Below, piece after piece: positions 9,401 through 16,500 of a DNA stretch of 33,383 nt. Position 1 is the stretch's first letter. The number at the start of each line of letters is the position of its first letter. Location: IMG/VR virus record IMGVR_UViG_3300028840_006402, positions 1 through 33,383 of that record, one strand, 5' to 3'. The stretch is from a virus. Under the pieces are notes generated by a model that saw nothing but the letters and a program-made list of their open reading frames with translations, was not told where the DNA came from and ran no database searches. A program made the position numbers and the translations under genes.

Positions 9401-10260
9401 AAATCGGAATCCTCTGCATACGCAAATTCTAATTCAGGAGAAAATAAACCAAATTCTTCGGCATATTCTTTTTCTATTGCAAGACAACTGCCCTCAATGT
9501 AATCATAATTATCGGAATCAACACTATACCCCTTGCCATTATCTAAAAGACGACATTTAGTTGGTCCGCAAATTTTAACATCATGATCGGAAAACCCGGA
9601 TAATATTTTATCCAACCAGTAATCAGACACCGTAATGTCATTATTTAACATAAGAAAATAACGACCATTGGCTTTTTTAAATGCATATTTTTGCCCGCCG
9701 ATAAATCCAATGTTTTTCTTGTGCTTTATTATTATTGTTTTTATGTCGTTCTCTTCCTTAAAAGATTGAATATATTCGTATGTATCATCTTGGCTATTAT
9801 TATCAGTTAATATTAATTCATACCTTATATCGCCTTTAGAGTTTAAAATACTATTCAAACACTTTTTCGTTTGATCAATCCTATTGCAACACAATATTGA
9901 TATGGAAAATATAATATCTCTTTCGTCTATCTTGGATATTTTCTGATATTCATCCTGCTCATCTAAATCACCAACATTATCTTGCAATATTTCAATTTCA
10001 TCTGAAGATATCGGTGTGTCATCGTAATGCATATTTATTATTTCAGGTCTTTCAATATTCGCAATTTTCGAAACCCCAAACTGATCCAATGCAAATGATG
10101 GAACGTCTTTTTCTTCAACACGTTCCCAGCCTTGAGTCAAAAGTGCTTTTACCGAAGCCCGTTTTTTTACAATACAATACCCTTCAAAACATTTAATTAC
10201 TCCCTCATAATGAGTAGTGGTTGTATTCCTAAAATAACCTTTTTTATTCATCCAGTACAT
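6436..10260 (-). CDS. Giant fusion: GT2 - GT9 - GT2 - B12-binding radical SAM
   Basis: A 1274-residue multidomain enzyme. (i) Residues 18-64 form a short module with 'VIKCFEGYCIVKK', resembling part of the protein at 26369-26815. (ii) 116-315 is a GT2 domain ('SISILCCNRIDQTKKCL', NND at 206-208, AEDSDL at 282-287). (iii) 348-625 is a GT9 domain like ADP-heptose transferases, with 'VVHLGPNPW' and the signature 'FGIDSAPMHIANA' at 540-552, then four cysteines (586, 589, 604, 611). (iv) 633-855 is a second GT2 with DDDD at 717-720. (v) 868-1000 is a cobalamin-binding-type domain ('FPIGLGYIASILREEGH', 'ISGGPHW', 'GEAE'). (vi) 1040-1240 is a radical SAM domain with 'SRGCPYNCSFC' (C1050, C1054, C1057) and 'FIGFETGSE'. 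The ATG at 10260 has AGGAGA at 6-base spacing; the GTG at 10266 is too close to it. Very AT-rich. No stop or frameshift breaks the domains, so the fusion looks real. Substrates unknown. Confidence 0.92.
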   Translation of the reverse strand: MYWMNKKGYFRNTTTTHYEGVIKCFEGYCIVKKRASVKALLTQGWERVEEKDVPSFALDQFGVSKIANIERPEIINMHYDDTPISSDEIEILQDNVGDLDEQDEYQKISKIDERDIIFSISILCCNRIDQTKKCLNSILNSKGDIRYELILTDNNSQDDTYEYIQSFKEENDIKTIIIKHKKNIGFIGGQKYAFKKANGRYFLMLNNDITVSDYWLDKILSGFSDHDVKICGPTKCRLLDNGKGYSVDSDNYDYIEGSCLAIEKEYAEEFGLFSPELEFAYAEDSDLCLCARMRGFKIKHTPFNMIHDKSCPTSRLVREDVRGYNLKNEKILVDKFSNYIKNKSFKKSYLIKRTSSSGDVFLITPLIKQIKRENVYAEITIVTNAPGLLVNNPKIDNILGTSSKINESKYDCVIDLDMTYECMYHKSESIGHIVDSYMAQSGIHLKDKRPEFFLTDKIAEWVEKYFNFKYIVVHLGPNPWDGRNMPIDVAKESLLEIKKMGYRIIEIGKSRNLTQDIADSYCGLSWEESAGIIKNCSGFFGIDSAPMHIANAYYKPGAVILGSVPPELVLLYPERLKAIRNENLNCLGCRIWSIDRPMNRKLKCPRGNDICVKSITSKDVLRVFKTVVPSLQKISIIVPTYNREKPLLSALESIKKQTYENYEVIVVNDGGDDVRNIIKDSELENYIYVRHSNNLGLFASLNTGLKLATGDFVTELDDDDLFRPNALELLISGFTNNGIKAVYGKANRNFNYRCGDIIPEENYTLANMVKRGESPLETGRNWTTCNRMFRKEIFDDIGYFDDTLPCLGDMEMNFRVLDEYGVDAWNFIDKIVVDVNISQKSMTYSTELDGTRKMIGEKIIKKYSKKNCKNILLTTASAPIQNDIYFSISEKLFPIGLGYIASILREEGHNIFFKDPYYGPADSYDSEYLESNDIDIVGIYACTICIKDVMNQVRKLKSQKHNVKIISGGPHWSVTEDYPDEIDHIIIGEAENVILDLISGKIKDHVIKTKYIKELDGLPMPAYDLIGDRKYKSHVKSKLPFFNMNTSRGCPYNCSFCSSGPISGNKYRFQSAERIIKDIEYLKAEKGVGSIYFRENNFCFNNERIYNFCNLLKQNNIDIDWYCETSVRDLSPELLDKMQGAGCKGLFIGFETGSERLLPLLKPGFKMEDNIKIAKYCKGIGMNMHASFLFGTPYETEQDRIETENFIDKYIPKGQVSRNVYIGLPGSKIYNELAKNNDYEFKDEYNIIYTKGHDDKIRKYFKDSHPNLFVRNKK

Positions 10261-10970
10261 TTCCACTCTCCTATATAATATTTCCCTTTTTTATACCCGT
10301 TCATTGCAACCCGTATTGCCCTTACCCTCAAATCAGAACTCCCCCTGAATCTTTCTATTATTTTATTCTTTAATTCGTTTGGTCTTGCATGATGTTTAAA
10401 ACATTTCAATGGTCTGCTCCAGTATTGTGTTTTCAAGCTGACTCTCGCCCAGTCAATATCGTCACATCCCCATTTCACCCCGGTTTCTGGTTCGTAACAC
10501 CTGAACCCACCAAACTCTTTCACAACAGGGTGACGGGCAAATATAACCCTGTACGCCCTGTGATGACAATGGTCTATTGTTATCTTCTCGTTTTCCCCAA
10601 CTGTCATGCTGTCCATTTTAGGCATCTTCTCAAACTCTTTTAACACGTCTTCATCCCATCCCGGCAACGCTTCAATGTTCCCGTCTGCCTTCACAAATAT
10701 ATCTTCAGGATTAGAATCCGGCATCTCTTTTAACCAGAAAATATTTCTTGCTGTAGCAGGCGATAAATGTTCGCTTGATACTTTAAATTCGTGTATCATA
10801 CCTTTTTCTTTTAATGCAGAAAGTTTAACTTCCATGTCAGGATCAGGGCTATGGTTGTCTACATAAAACACCTGAACATTATCCGGGTTCTTTGCGTTTT
10901 GCTTCCAACTAACAGCACATTGTTCCCATACATCAGGTCTGTTCCATTCAACAATAAATATTTTAAACAT
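10248..10970 (-). CDS. GT-A fold (GT2-like) glycosyltransferase
   Basis: A 240-residue protein with a GT-A core: 'MFKIFIVEWNRPDVWEQC', 'VFYVDNHSPDPDMEVK' for nucleotide binding, 'SPATARNIFW', the metal site region 'IFVKADGNIEALPGW' (DxN in place of DxD, 94-98) and 'VKWGCDDIDWARVS' at 165-178. The C-terminal half has several His residues ('IDHCHHRAY', 'KCFKHHARP') that could help bind metal. It starts with an ATG preceded by GGAGAATAAA and follows the giant tail gene after 10 bases, so it is the first gene of the glycan island. Its base composition is like the tail genes and unlike the AT-rich fusion gene downstream. It could act on the tail protein or a host glycan. Confidence 0.78.
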   Translation of the reverse strand: MFKIFIVEWNRPDVWEQCAVSWKQNAKNPDNVQVFYVDNHSPDPDMEVKLSALKEKGMIHEFKVSSEHLSPATARNIFWLKEMPDSNPEDIFVKADGNIEALPGWDEDVLKEFEKMPKMDSMTVGENEKITIDHCHHRAYRVIFARHPVVKEFGGFRCYEPETGVKWGCDDIDWARVSLKTQYWSRPLKCFKHHARPNELKNKIIERFRGSSDLRVRAIRVAMNGYKKGKYYIGEWKCTG

Positions 10971-10980
10971 TTTATTCTCC

Positions 10981-13900
10981 TTATCCCTTCGCTAAATTTT
11001 TTGTAAGCCTGTATAAATCATTTAGATCATCAAAAGATATGTTCTTTGACATATAATTCACAAGAAATGTCGCACCTGCCAACCCAGAAAAATGATCTGT
11101 AACTTTTACAGTGTCCAATAATTTCAAAGAAGGCAAATATGCAGAATTTATTTCCATCTCTGCCTGCACAGTATTGTATCTTCTTATAATATTATTGGCG
11201 ATTGTAGTTGCCACATCATCTTCCTGAATATAAGGGTTTTCTATCTTTACTGTCTTGCCATAAGTCAGTGTGCCGGAAGTTGCACTTGCCTGAACAAAAT
11301 CTTCTCCCGTAACCACCGCTTCTTTCACAAGCCGATCCCTTCTCTGCCCTGTATACTTTACCGTTACTGCATTATCATTCTCCGTCAATGTGACTCCGGT
11401 AGTTGCAGAATGTGATGTTATATTACCCCATGTTTTAAAATAAATGTCCCCCTGATTGTTAGTATATACAACTCCATCACAAGCCTGTGCAAGTTTGAAA
11501 AGAACATCCCCGATGGATTGCTCTTGGATTGTAACATTGGAAAAATATTGTTCGTAATCCTCTAAAAATATATCTTCACCCGGTATATTTGCTTCAGTAA
11601 ACAACAGATCATGCATTATGTCCTTCACTCTCCATTGCCCCTGATAAATCTTGGGATCTGGAGTATTGTCTACCGGCATCCCCAACTTTGTGTCGATTGC
11701 TTCTCTTAATAAACTCCTGCAATAAATCTGAGCAGTTTCATCATTTGATATTTCTACCCTGTCAATATAATAGCGTCCGCTTAAATAATACTCACTCCTA
11801 CTACTAAGCTGAAATCCAGTAAATATTCTTATTTCATCACTCAAATAATTCCTGTTATAAAATATTGAACTGGTATCAAGTTCAGAAAAATACCTATCTT
11901 CATTGTTTACAATTAAAGTAACATCTCCGGCTACTATATTGCCAAGATCGTCTGGCTTAACAGGAACTTCAGAATTTAAATCGCTAATAGATGTTATGTA
12001 ATCTGTAATATTGATCTTCTCGTCTTCCCTTGCACCCGAAGCCGGAACTAATTGCACTCTGTATATTGGAGTGGAATTTGTCGAGTTCTGAGCGGTCATA
12101 AAAGCTGTCGATGGAACCTGACCGGGATCTGTATATTCGACAGTAAAATTGTTTACTATAGGGCTTCTGCCTGTAGCATGTGTGTTGGCTAAAATTATTG
12201 CCCATCTTACGCTATAAAAATAATCAGTAGTTGTTCCCGGCATCGCAACATATGTTTCAGGCATCGTTTGAGTTCCGGCAGATGAAGTTGACCAAACAGA
12301 ATGCCAAACGGGTTTTTTCTCTCCTGGCCCACCTCTTGGAGGTATCCTGCCTTCACCAGAATACAGCATGTTGTAACTGTCAATCGCCTTAAATAAATGT
12401 GGAGCCTGAATGTTATTCTCGTCCCATTCCCCGGAAGAACCAACATCTATTTGATAATCCCCAGCATTTAATTTGTTAAAATCTTCTGTGTATAACTGAC
12501 ATTCTGCACAATCAGTTGTCTTATTTGTCATATTAAGAGCATATCCCAGATAGCCACCTTCAATTACCGTTGCTCCTCCACGAAGATATAAAGTATTGCC
12601 CTTCCCTGAATTGTCTGTTATTAAATTTCCTGCACCCTCAAAATTGCTGGCAAAATCCCAGAAACCTAAACTTTGGTGCATGTCGGCCATTGCCCCATCA
12701 TCCGATAAGTCGAACTTATACCAGGGTGGCATAGGAAAGCTTGCATCCCCATTATTTATGAATTGCCTGTATGTAGGAACCATACCGCCAACTTCTCCCT
12801 GAGGATTGATGAAAAGGATATCTAATCCAATATCGCAATGCCCTATATAACCCACTGTATATCCAGCTTTTTTGTTTTGATCCTGCAATGCTAAATTATA
12901 ACCGTTCCCTAACATTGGTGGCATTGATAGGCTTGGGTCTAAAATTTTAGGACCTTCGCTACTTACGGATGTATACCCTTTCTTCCAGATAACATCCGGC
13001 AGACCATAACCCTGACCATCCTGATTGCTCGTATTATAAGTAAAACTAAACATATGATTTATGTCAACAGATGGAAGATGCACGGACATATAGCCAGAGG
13101 GGTATGTTGATGTATCGAGATAATCTCTAACCAAATCCCTCCATTGCTGTGACGATTTGAGATGTCCCTGAGCAAGCATTACTCCATGATATGAAGCACC
13201 GGGGAATTGTTGAACATTTGAAAATCCCCACGGTCCAATAGGATTTAATAGATCGCAATCATAAGTATCATCTCCGTTGTCTGTTACGTTTACAATTCTA
13301 TTTAATTGAACCTGAGCTCCACTCATGTATTCTGTTGCACCTACGGCAGGTCTACCCCAGAATAAAATATCCTGACCGCTACCTTCATAATCAGTAACTC
13401 CGTCAACCCAAGAATATTGCCTTGTCAAAGTTACAGATGTATCCCCTTCTACAACTCCGTTTGTCATCATCCATGGACTTCTCGCAAAATAATCGGCACC
13501 ACCCCAACCATTTTCAAAACCGTTGCCCCCACCAATTCTCGGCATCATGGAGACCCGGTAACATTCAAGTTGATCCCCTGTAAATTGAGCAACAATATAA
13601 TTCCAGTGATCATGCATCAGAAAATGTCCAAAACCCATATTCATACTTTGCTCAGGTGTAGGCTCTGCCGTATACCATTGACCATCGACATAAGCATGTG
13701 CCTGCACCATATTTTCATGCGTTACTTCAACCCAGAAATTACCCATATCAAATAATACGGCACCATCAACGGGAGGGTATCCCAGACTTGACATTGGATA
13801 AACAAGTAATGAAACATGGAATCTTTTATATGGATTGCTGAAACTAGATTCCTGAACAGCACTGCCTATTGTCCTTTTAGTACCATCGTCCCCTGTATAA

Positions 13901-16050
13901 TGAATCATACTCTTAGGAAGCCACATATTCAAATCTGGATAATAACAACCATTACTATCAAATGTCGATCCGGGTTCGATAAACGGATTCCCGTCAAACT
14001 TGGTGAAAGTAGTAAAATTAGTGCTTTGAGCAAATCCTATTTTCGCATATTCTCCCGTGCTTTCACCAACATATGCCATATAAACCGCATTGCCACGATA
14101 TTTTACCGACGGTTGTTTTACAGCAAGGGAATCCCATGCCCCTGCCGCACCAACATCAAGGACAATTCTTCTGTCTGCCCTTGTTCTCCATTTCACCCAA
14201 TTGCTTGTATCCTGATTATCATCTATCGTATACGCCCCACCGATTTTTGTAACTCTGTAAGAATTGTTTGCAACCCTTGCCATCTTATCAGCATCATAAT
14301 CATATGCATAAGTGGACGCACTATCTTCCCCATATCCAACATATTGCAAGCATATGTCATTCCCGCTTACGCCCGATACAGTGCATACTTCGTAATGATC
14401 CTGATCAAAAATTATTGCAAGATCATTGTCAATAAACTTAGTGCCGTCTGATACTGTTATTGAAACAGAAGATTGCCCCTGACTTGAAACCGAAGAAGAA
14501 ATACTAACCCTCGGTCGCTCCCTTGCAGTATAATACATAGCCATGACACCCGGAGCAGACCTCTCATCCCCCTGAATTATTGCAGGATCGGACACTATTT
14601 CATCCCATACAGCAGGCATGAAAGGTCTAACATTATCTATATAAAGAGTATCGGTTCCGCTTGGTGTACTGTCAGGTTGCACGTCAAATATTACCGACCT
14701 AATATATTTTCGACCCGCAAAAGAACTAAAATCAAAAGATGTGCTTCCTGTCGCCGCACCTCGTAAAACATTCTCAAAAGTATGAGTAGTAGATGTTCCA
14801 TCTGCGGCAAGCAATTTTACAGTTATATCGCCCTGAGTATTTGTCCCGCTTCCCTTATAGTTAAATTGAAAATAATTATAATTACTACCGTTAGTATCAT
14901 CGGAAGTTACTTCGAAATTCATAGGTACTGGCATTAACCCCCATAATTCCCCTGCATCAGTATACTCGCATTTCAAGCACGTTACGCCTGTCATTGCAGT
15001 TGTAGTATCAAGGGAAATAGTCAGATCTGAATCTTCGGAATCCCATACCATGTGCAATTCATCGCTATCTGCATACCCGTTGAATGTTTCAGTTTCGTTC
15101 CCATGCCTTATAATCGGATTTAATTTTTTCGGATTTTGGTTCCCTAAAAATTGACTCCAATTATAATAATCCTGTTCCTCTTTTGATAAAGCAAGACCTA
15201 TTTGAGAACTATACTTTTCCCTGTTTCCGGAAAAGAACAATCCGGGCTTATTCCATTCTTCCTTTTCATCCTTTTCGTATGTGTCAACGCCGTCTAATAT
15301 TCTTCCGCTCTCAATACCATCGCCTGCCCAATCCCAGGGATATTCCGTCTGCAATCCAAATAAAGGATTATCAGTATCCCTTGTCCATTTCGTATTTGTA
15401 TTGATAACATAAAGTTTATCATCCCTGCTTACTGGTAACGCAAGTTTTTCTATGTATATTCTTGTATATTCATCACTTAAAGTATTATTAACTCCTTCAA
15501 GGGATCTGCCCTCTGTGCAGTCATTGGAATTTAATATTTTATATATCATTACCTGATTATCTTTACTTTTAGAATGTATGGCAACATAATCACCCTGAAC
15601 AATATTAGTGTTTTTTACAACATCAACATATCTGAGAGTTGAGACAAGTAATCCATCAGACATATTATAACTATTATCAACAGTTTCAGTTAAATTTAAA
15701 GATTGGTCGTGGACTATGTTGTCAATCAACCCAACTTCCTGATGGTTGGAATCTTCTATAAGAACATAATCCCCATCGGCAAATCCATTTGTATAGGTAA
15801 CAGATATTCCACTATCAGTGTCAGCAACCAGATCCCCGCATGGAGCCTCTATTGCCGCAGGGTCAACCGTTCCGCTCGTTACGGTGGAACCGGGAGCATA
15901 CAAAAGACCTAGTCTTTTATGCTTCCACCTATCCCCGCTTATCTCTACCTGTCCTGCATAAATATCCCCGTCTGGACCAATATCTATATTTTCAACATGA
16001 ATTTCATCCCCAAGCCAATCTTGCAGGGTATTATATGTAAGTGTTGTCAT
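10981..16050 (-). CDS. Giant tail protein: sugar-binding/propeller-like modules plus hub-like C-terminus
   Basis: A 1689-residue structural protein that follows the distal tail gene, the usual place for a tail hub or receptor-binding protein. Four segments look like blades of a GH43/GH32-type beta-propeller: about 266-298 ('KPGLFFSGN...IGLALS'), 480-512 ('VSDPAIIQ...MAMYYTA'), 631-692 ('GAWD...QPSVKYRGNAVYMAY...NPFIEPG') and 1202-1232 ('GEWD...APHLFK...YNMLYSG'). Between the first two, 330-475 resembles a jelly-roll carbohydrate-binding module ending 'DTLYIDNVRPF'. Residues 1128-1170 have a LamG-like start ('GFWDF...DNSGKGN'). The last 350 residues, with 'GRYYIDRVEISND' and 'VKVTDHFSGLAGATFLV', resemble baseplate or hub domains. 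No catalytic acids can be assigned, so binding without cleavage is possible. The Shine-Dalgarno is weak. Likely the host-recognition protein (inference). Confidence 0.72.
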   Translation of the reverse strand: MTTLTYNTLQDWLGDEIHVENIDIGPDGDIYAGQVEISGDRWKHKRLGLLYAPGSTVTSGTVDPAAIEAPCGDLVADTDSGISVTYTNGFADGDYVLIEDSNHQEVGLIDNIVHDQSLNLTETVDNSYNMSDGLLVSTLRYVDVVKNTNIVQGDYVAIHSKSKDNQVMIYKILNSNDCTEGRSLEGVNNTLSDEYTRIYIEKLALPVSRDDKLYVINTNTKWTRDTDNPLFGLQTEYPWDWAGDGIESGRILDGVDTYEKDEKEEWNKPGLFFSGNREKYSSQIGLALSKEEQDYYNWSQFLGNQNPKKLNPIIRHGNETETFNGYADSDELHMVWDSEDSDLTISLDTTTAMTGVTCLKCEYTDAGELWGLMPVPMNFEVTSDDTNGSNYNYFQFNYKGSGTNTQGDITVKLLAADGTSTTHTFENVLRGAATGSTSFDFSSFAGRKYIRSVIFDVQPDSTPSGTDTLYIDNVRPFMPAVWDEIVSDPAIIQGDERSAPGVMAMYYTARERPRVSISSSVSSQGQSSVSITVSDGTKFIDNDLAIIFDQDHYEVCTVSGVSGNDICLQYVGYGEDSASTYAYDYDADKMARVANNSYRVTKIGGAYTIDDNQDTSNWVKWRTRADRRIVLDVGAAGAWDSLAVKQPSVKYRGNAVYMAYVGESTGEYAKIGFAQSTNFTTFTKFDGNPFIEPGSTFDSNGCYYPDLNMWLPKSMIHYTGDDGTKRTIGSAVQESSFSNPYKRFHVSLLVYPMSSLGYPPVDGAVLFDMGNFWVEVTHENMVQAHAYVDGQWYTAEPTPEQSMNMGFGHFLMHDHWNYIVAQFTGDQLECYRVSMMPRIGGGNGFENGWGGADYFARSPWMMTNGVVEGDTSVTLTRQYSWVDGVTDYEGSGQDILFWGRPAVGATEYMSGAQVQLNRIVNVTDNGDDTYDCDLLNPIGPWGFSNVQQFPGASYHGVMLAQGHLKSSQQWRDLVRDYLDTSTYPSGYMSVHLPSVDINHMFSFTYNTSNQDGQGYGLPDVIWKKGYTSVSSEGPKILDPSLSMPPMLGNGYNLALQDQNKKAGYTVGYIGHCDIGLDILFINPQGEVGGMVPTYRQFINNGDASFPMPPWYKFDLSDDGAMADMHQSLGFWDFASNFEGAGNLITDNSGKGNTLYLRGGATVIEGGYLGYALNMTNKTTDCAECQLYTEDFNKLNAGDYQIDVGSSGEWDENNIQAPHLFKAIDSYNMLYSGEGRIPPRGGPGEKKPVWHSVWSTSSAGTQTMPETYVAMPGTTTDYFYSVRWAIILANTHATGRSPIVNNFTVEYTDPGQVPSTAFMTAQNSTNSTPIYRVQLVPASGAREDEKINITDYITSISDLNSEVPVKPDDLGNIVAGDVTLIVNNEDRYFSELDTSSIFYNRNYLSDEIRIFTGFQLSSRSEYYLSGRYYIDRVEISNDETAQIYCRSLLREAIDTKLGMPVDNTPDPKIYQGQWRVKDIMHDLLFTEANIPGEDIFLEDYEQYFSNVTIQEQSIGDVLFKLAQACDGVVYTNNQGDIYFKTWGNITSHSATTGVTLTENDNAVTVKYTGQRRDRLVKEAVVTGEDFVQASATSGTLTYGKTVKIENPYIQEDDVATTIANNIIRRYNTVQAEMEINSAYLPSLKLLDTVKVTDHFSGLAGATFLVNYMSKNISFDDLNDLYRLTKNLAKG

Positions 16051-16053
16051 CTA

Positions 16054-16491
16054 TTAAGAATCCCCAAGTGTAAATGTTGAAGGTATTTCGGAAAGTAAAG
16101 ACGTTCCTACAAGTTCTATGTTTCCATAGTAACCTATAGGCGTAAATCCGGCTACGAACGTAAAATTAAAATCATTAGTCCATTGCACCATAAAAGATGC
16201 ACCTGACGCACTAACAGGCGCAGGGTTTATTATAAATTCCTGATGTGTATTATATACAGTCCTGAGATTATCATATTGATCATTTCTAATATAACTACTT
16301 TCGTTGAAGGTAAGATTAAAATGGATGATATAGCCACGATGATAATATTTTGTAAGCCCGCTACCGAGTTTTGTTTCGTTTTGAACATGCTCGTACCAGT
16401 GAGCTATTTTAGGGTTGTATTCGAATTGGTATTCAGTATAGGGCGAATCGTCGTATAAGAATTTTATGTTGTCTTGATCAAAAACTGCCAT
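16054..16491 (-). CDS. Putative distal tail / baseplate protein
   Basis: A 145-residue protein rich in aromatic residues and beta-strand-like stretches ('YQFEYNPKIAHWYEHVQ', 'FNFTFVAGFTPIGYYGNIEL'), directly downstream of the tape measure and upstream of the giant tail protein. In siphoviruses this slot holds the distal tail (Dit) protein or a small baseplate-hub component. I see no signature that proves the family; the call rests mainly on position. It starts with an ATG preceded by AAGGGTGTGA, close to the GGGGGTGA site used for the tape measure, and its stop is 3 bases before the next start. Confidence 0.55.
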   Translation of the reverse strand: MAVFDQDNIKFLYDDSPYTEYQFEYNPKIAHWYEHVQNETKLGSGLTKYYHRGYIIHFNLTFNESSYIRNDQYDNLRTVYNTHQEFIINPAPVSASGASFMVQWTNDFNFTFVAGFTPIGYYGNIELVGTSLLSEIPSTFTLGDS

Positions 16492-16500
16492 TATTTATCT

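Noticed and set aside
13816-14451. A 211-codon plus-strand open frame inside the giant tail gene
   Set aside because: Composition is rich in Cys, Ile, Arg and Ser with no motif; the opposite strand has a long, well-placed structural gene.
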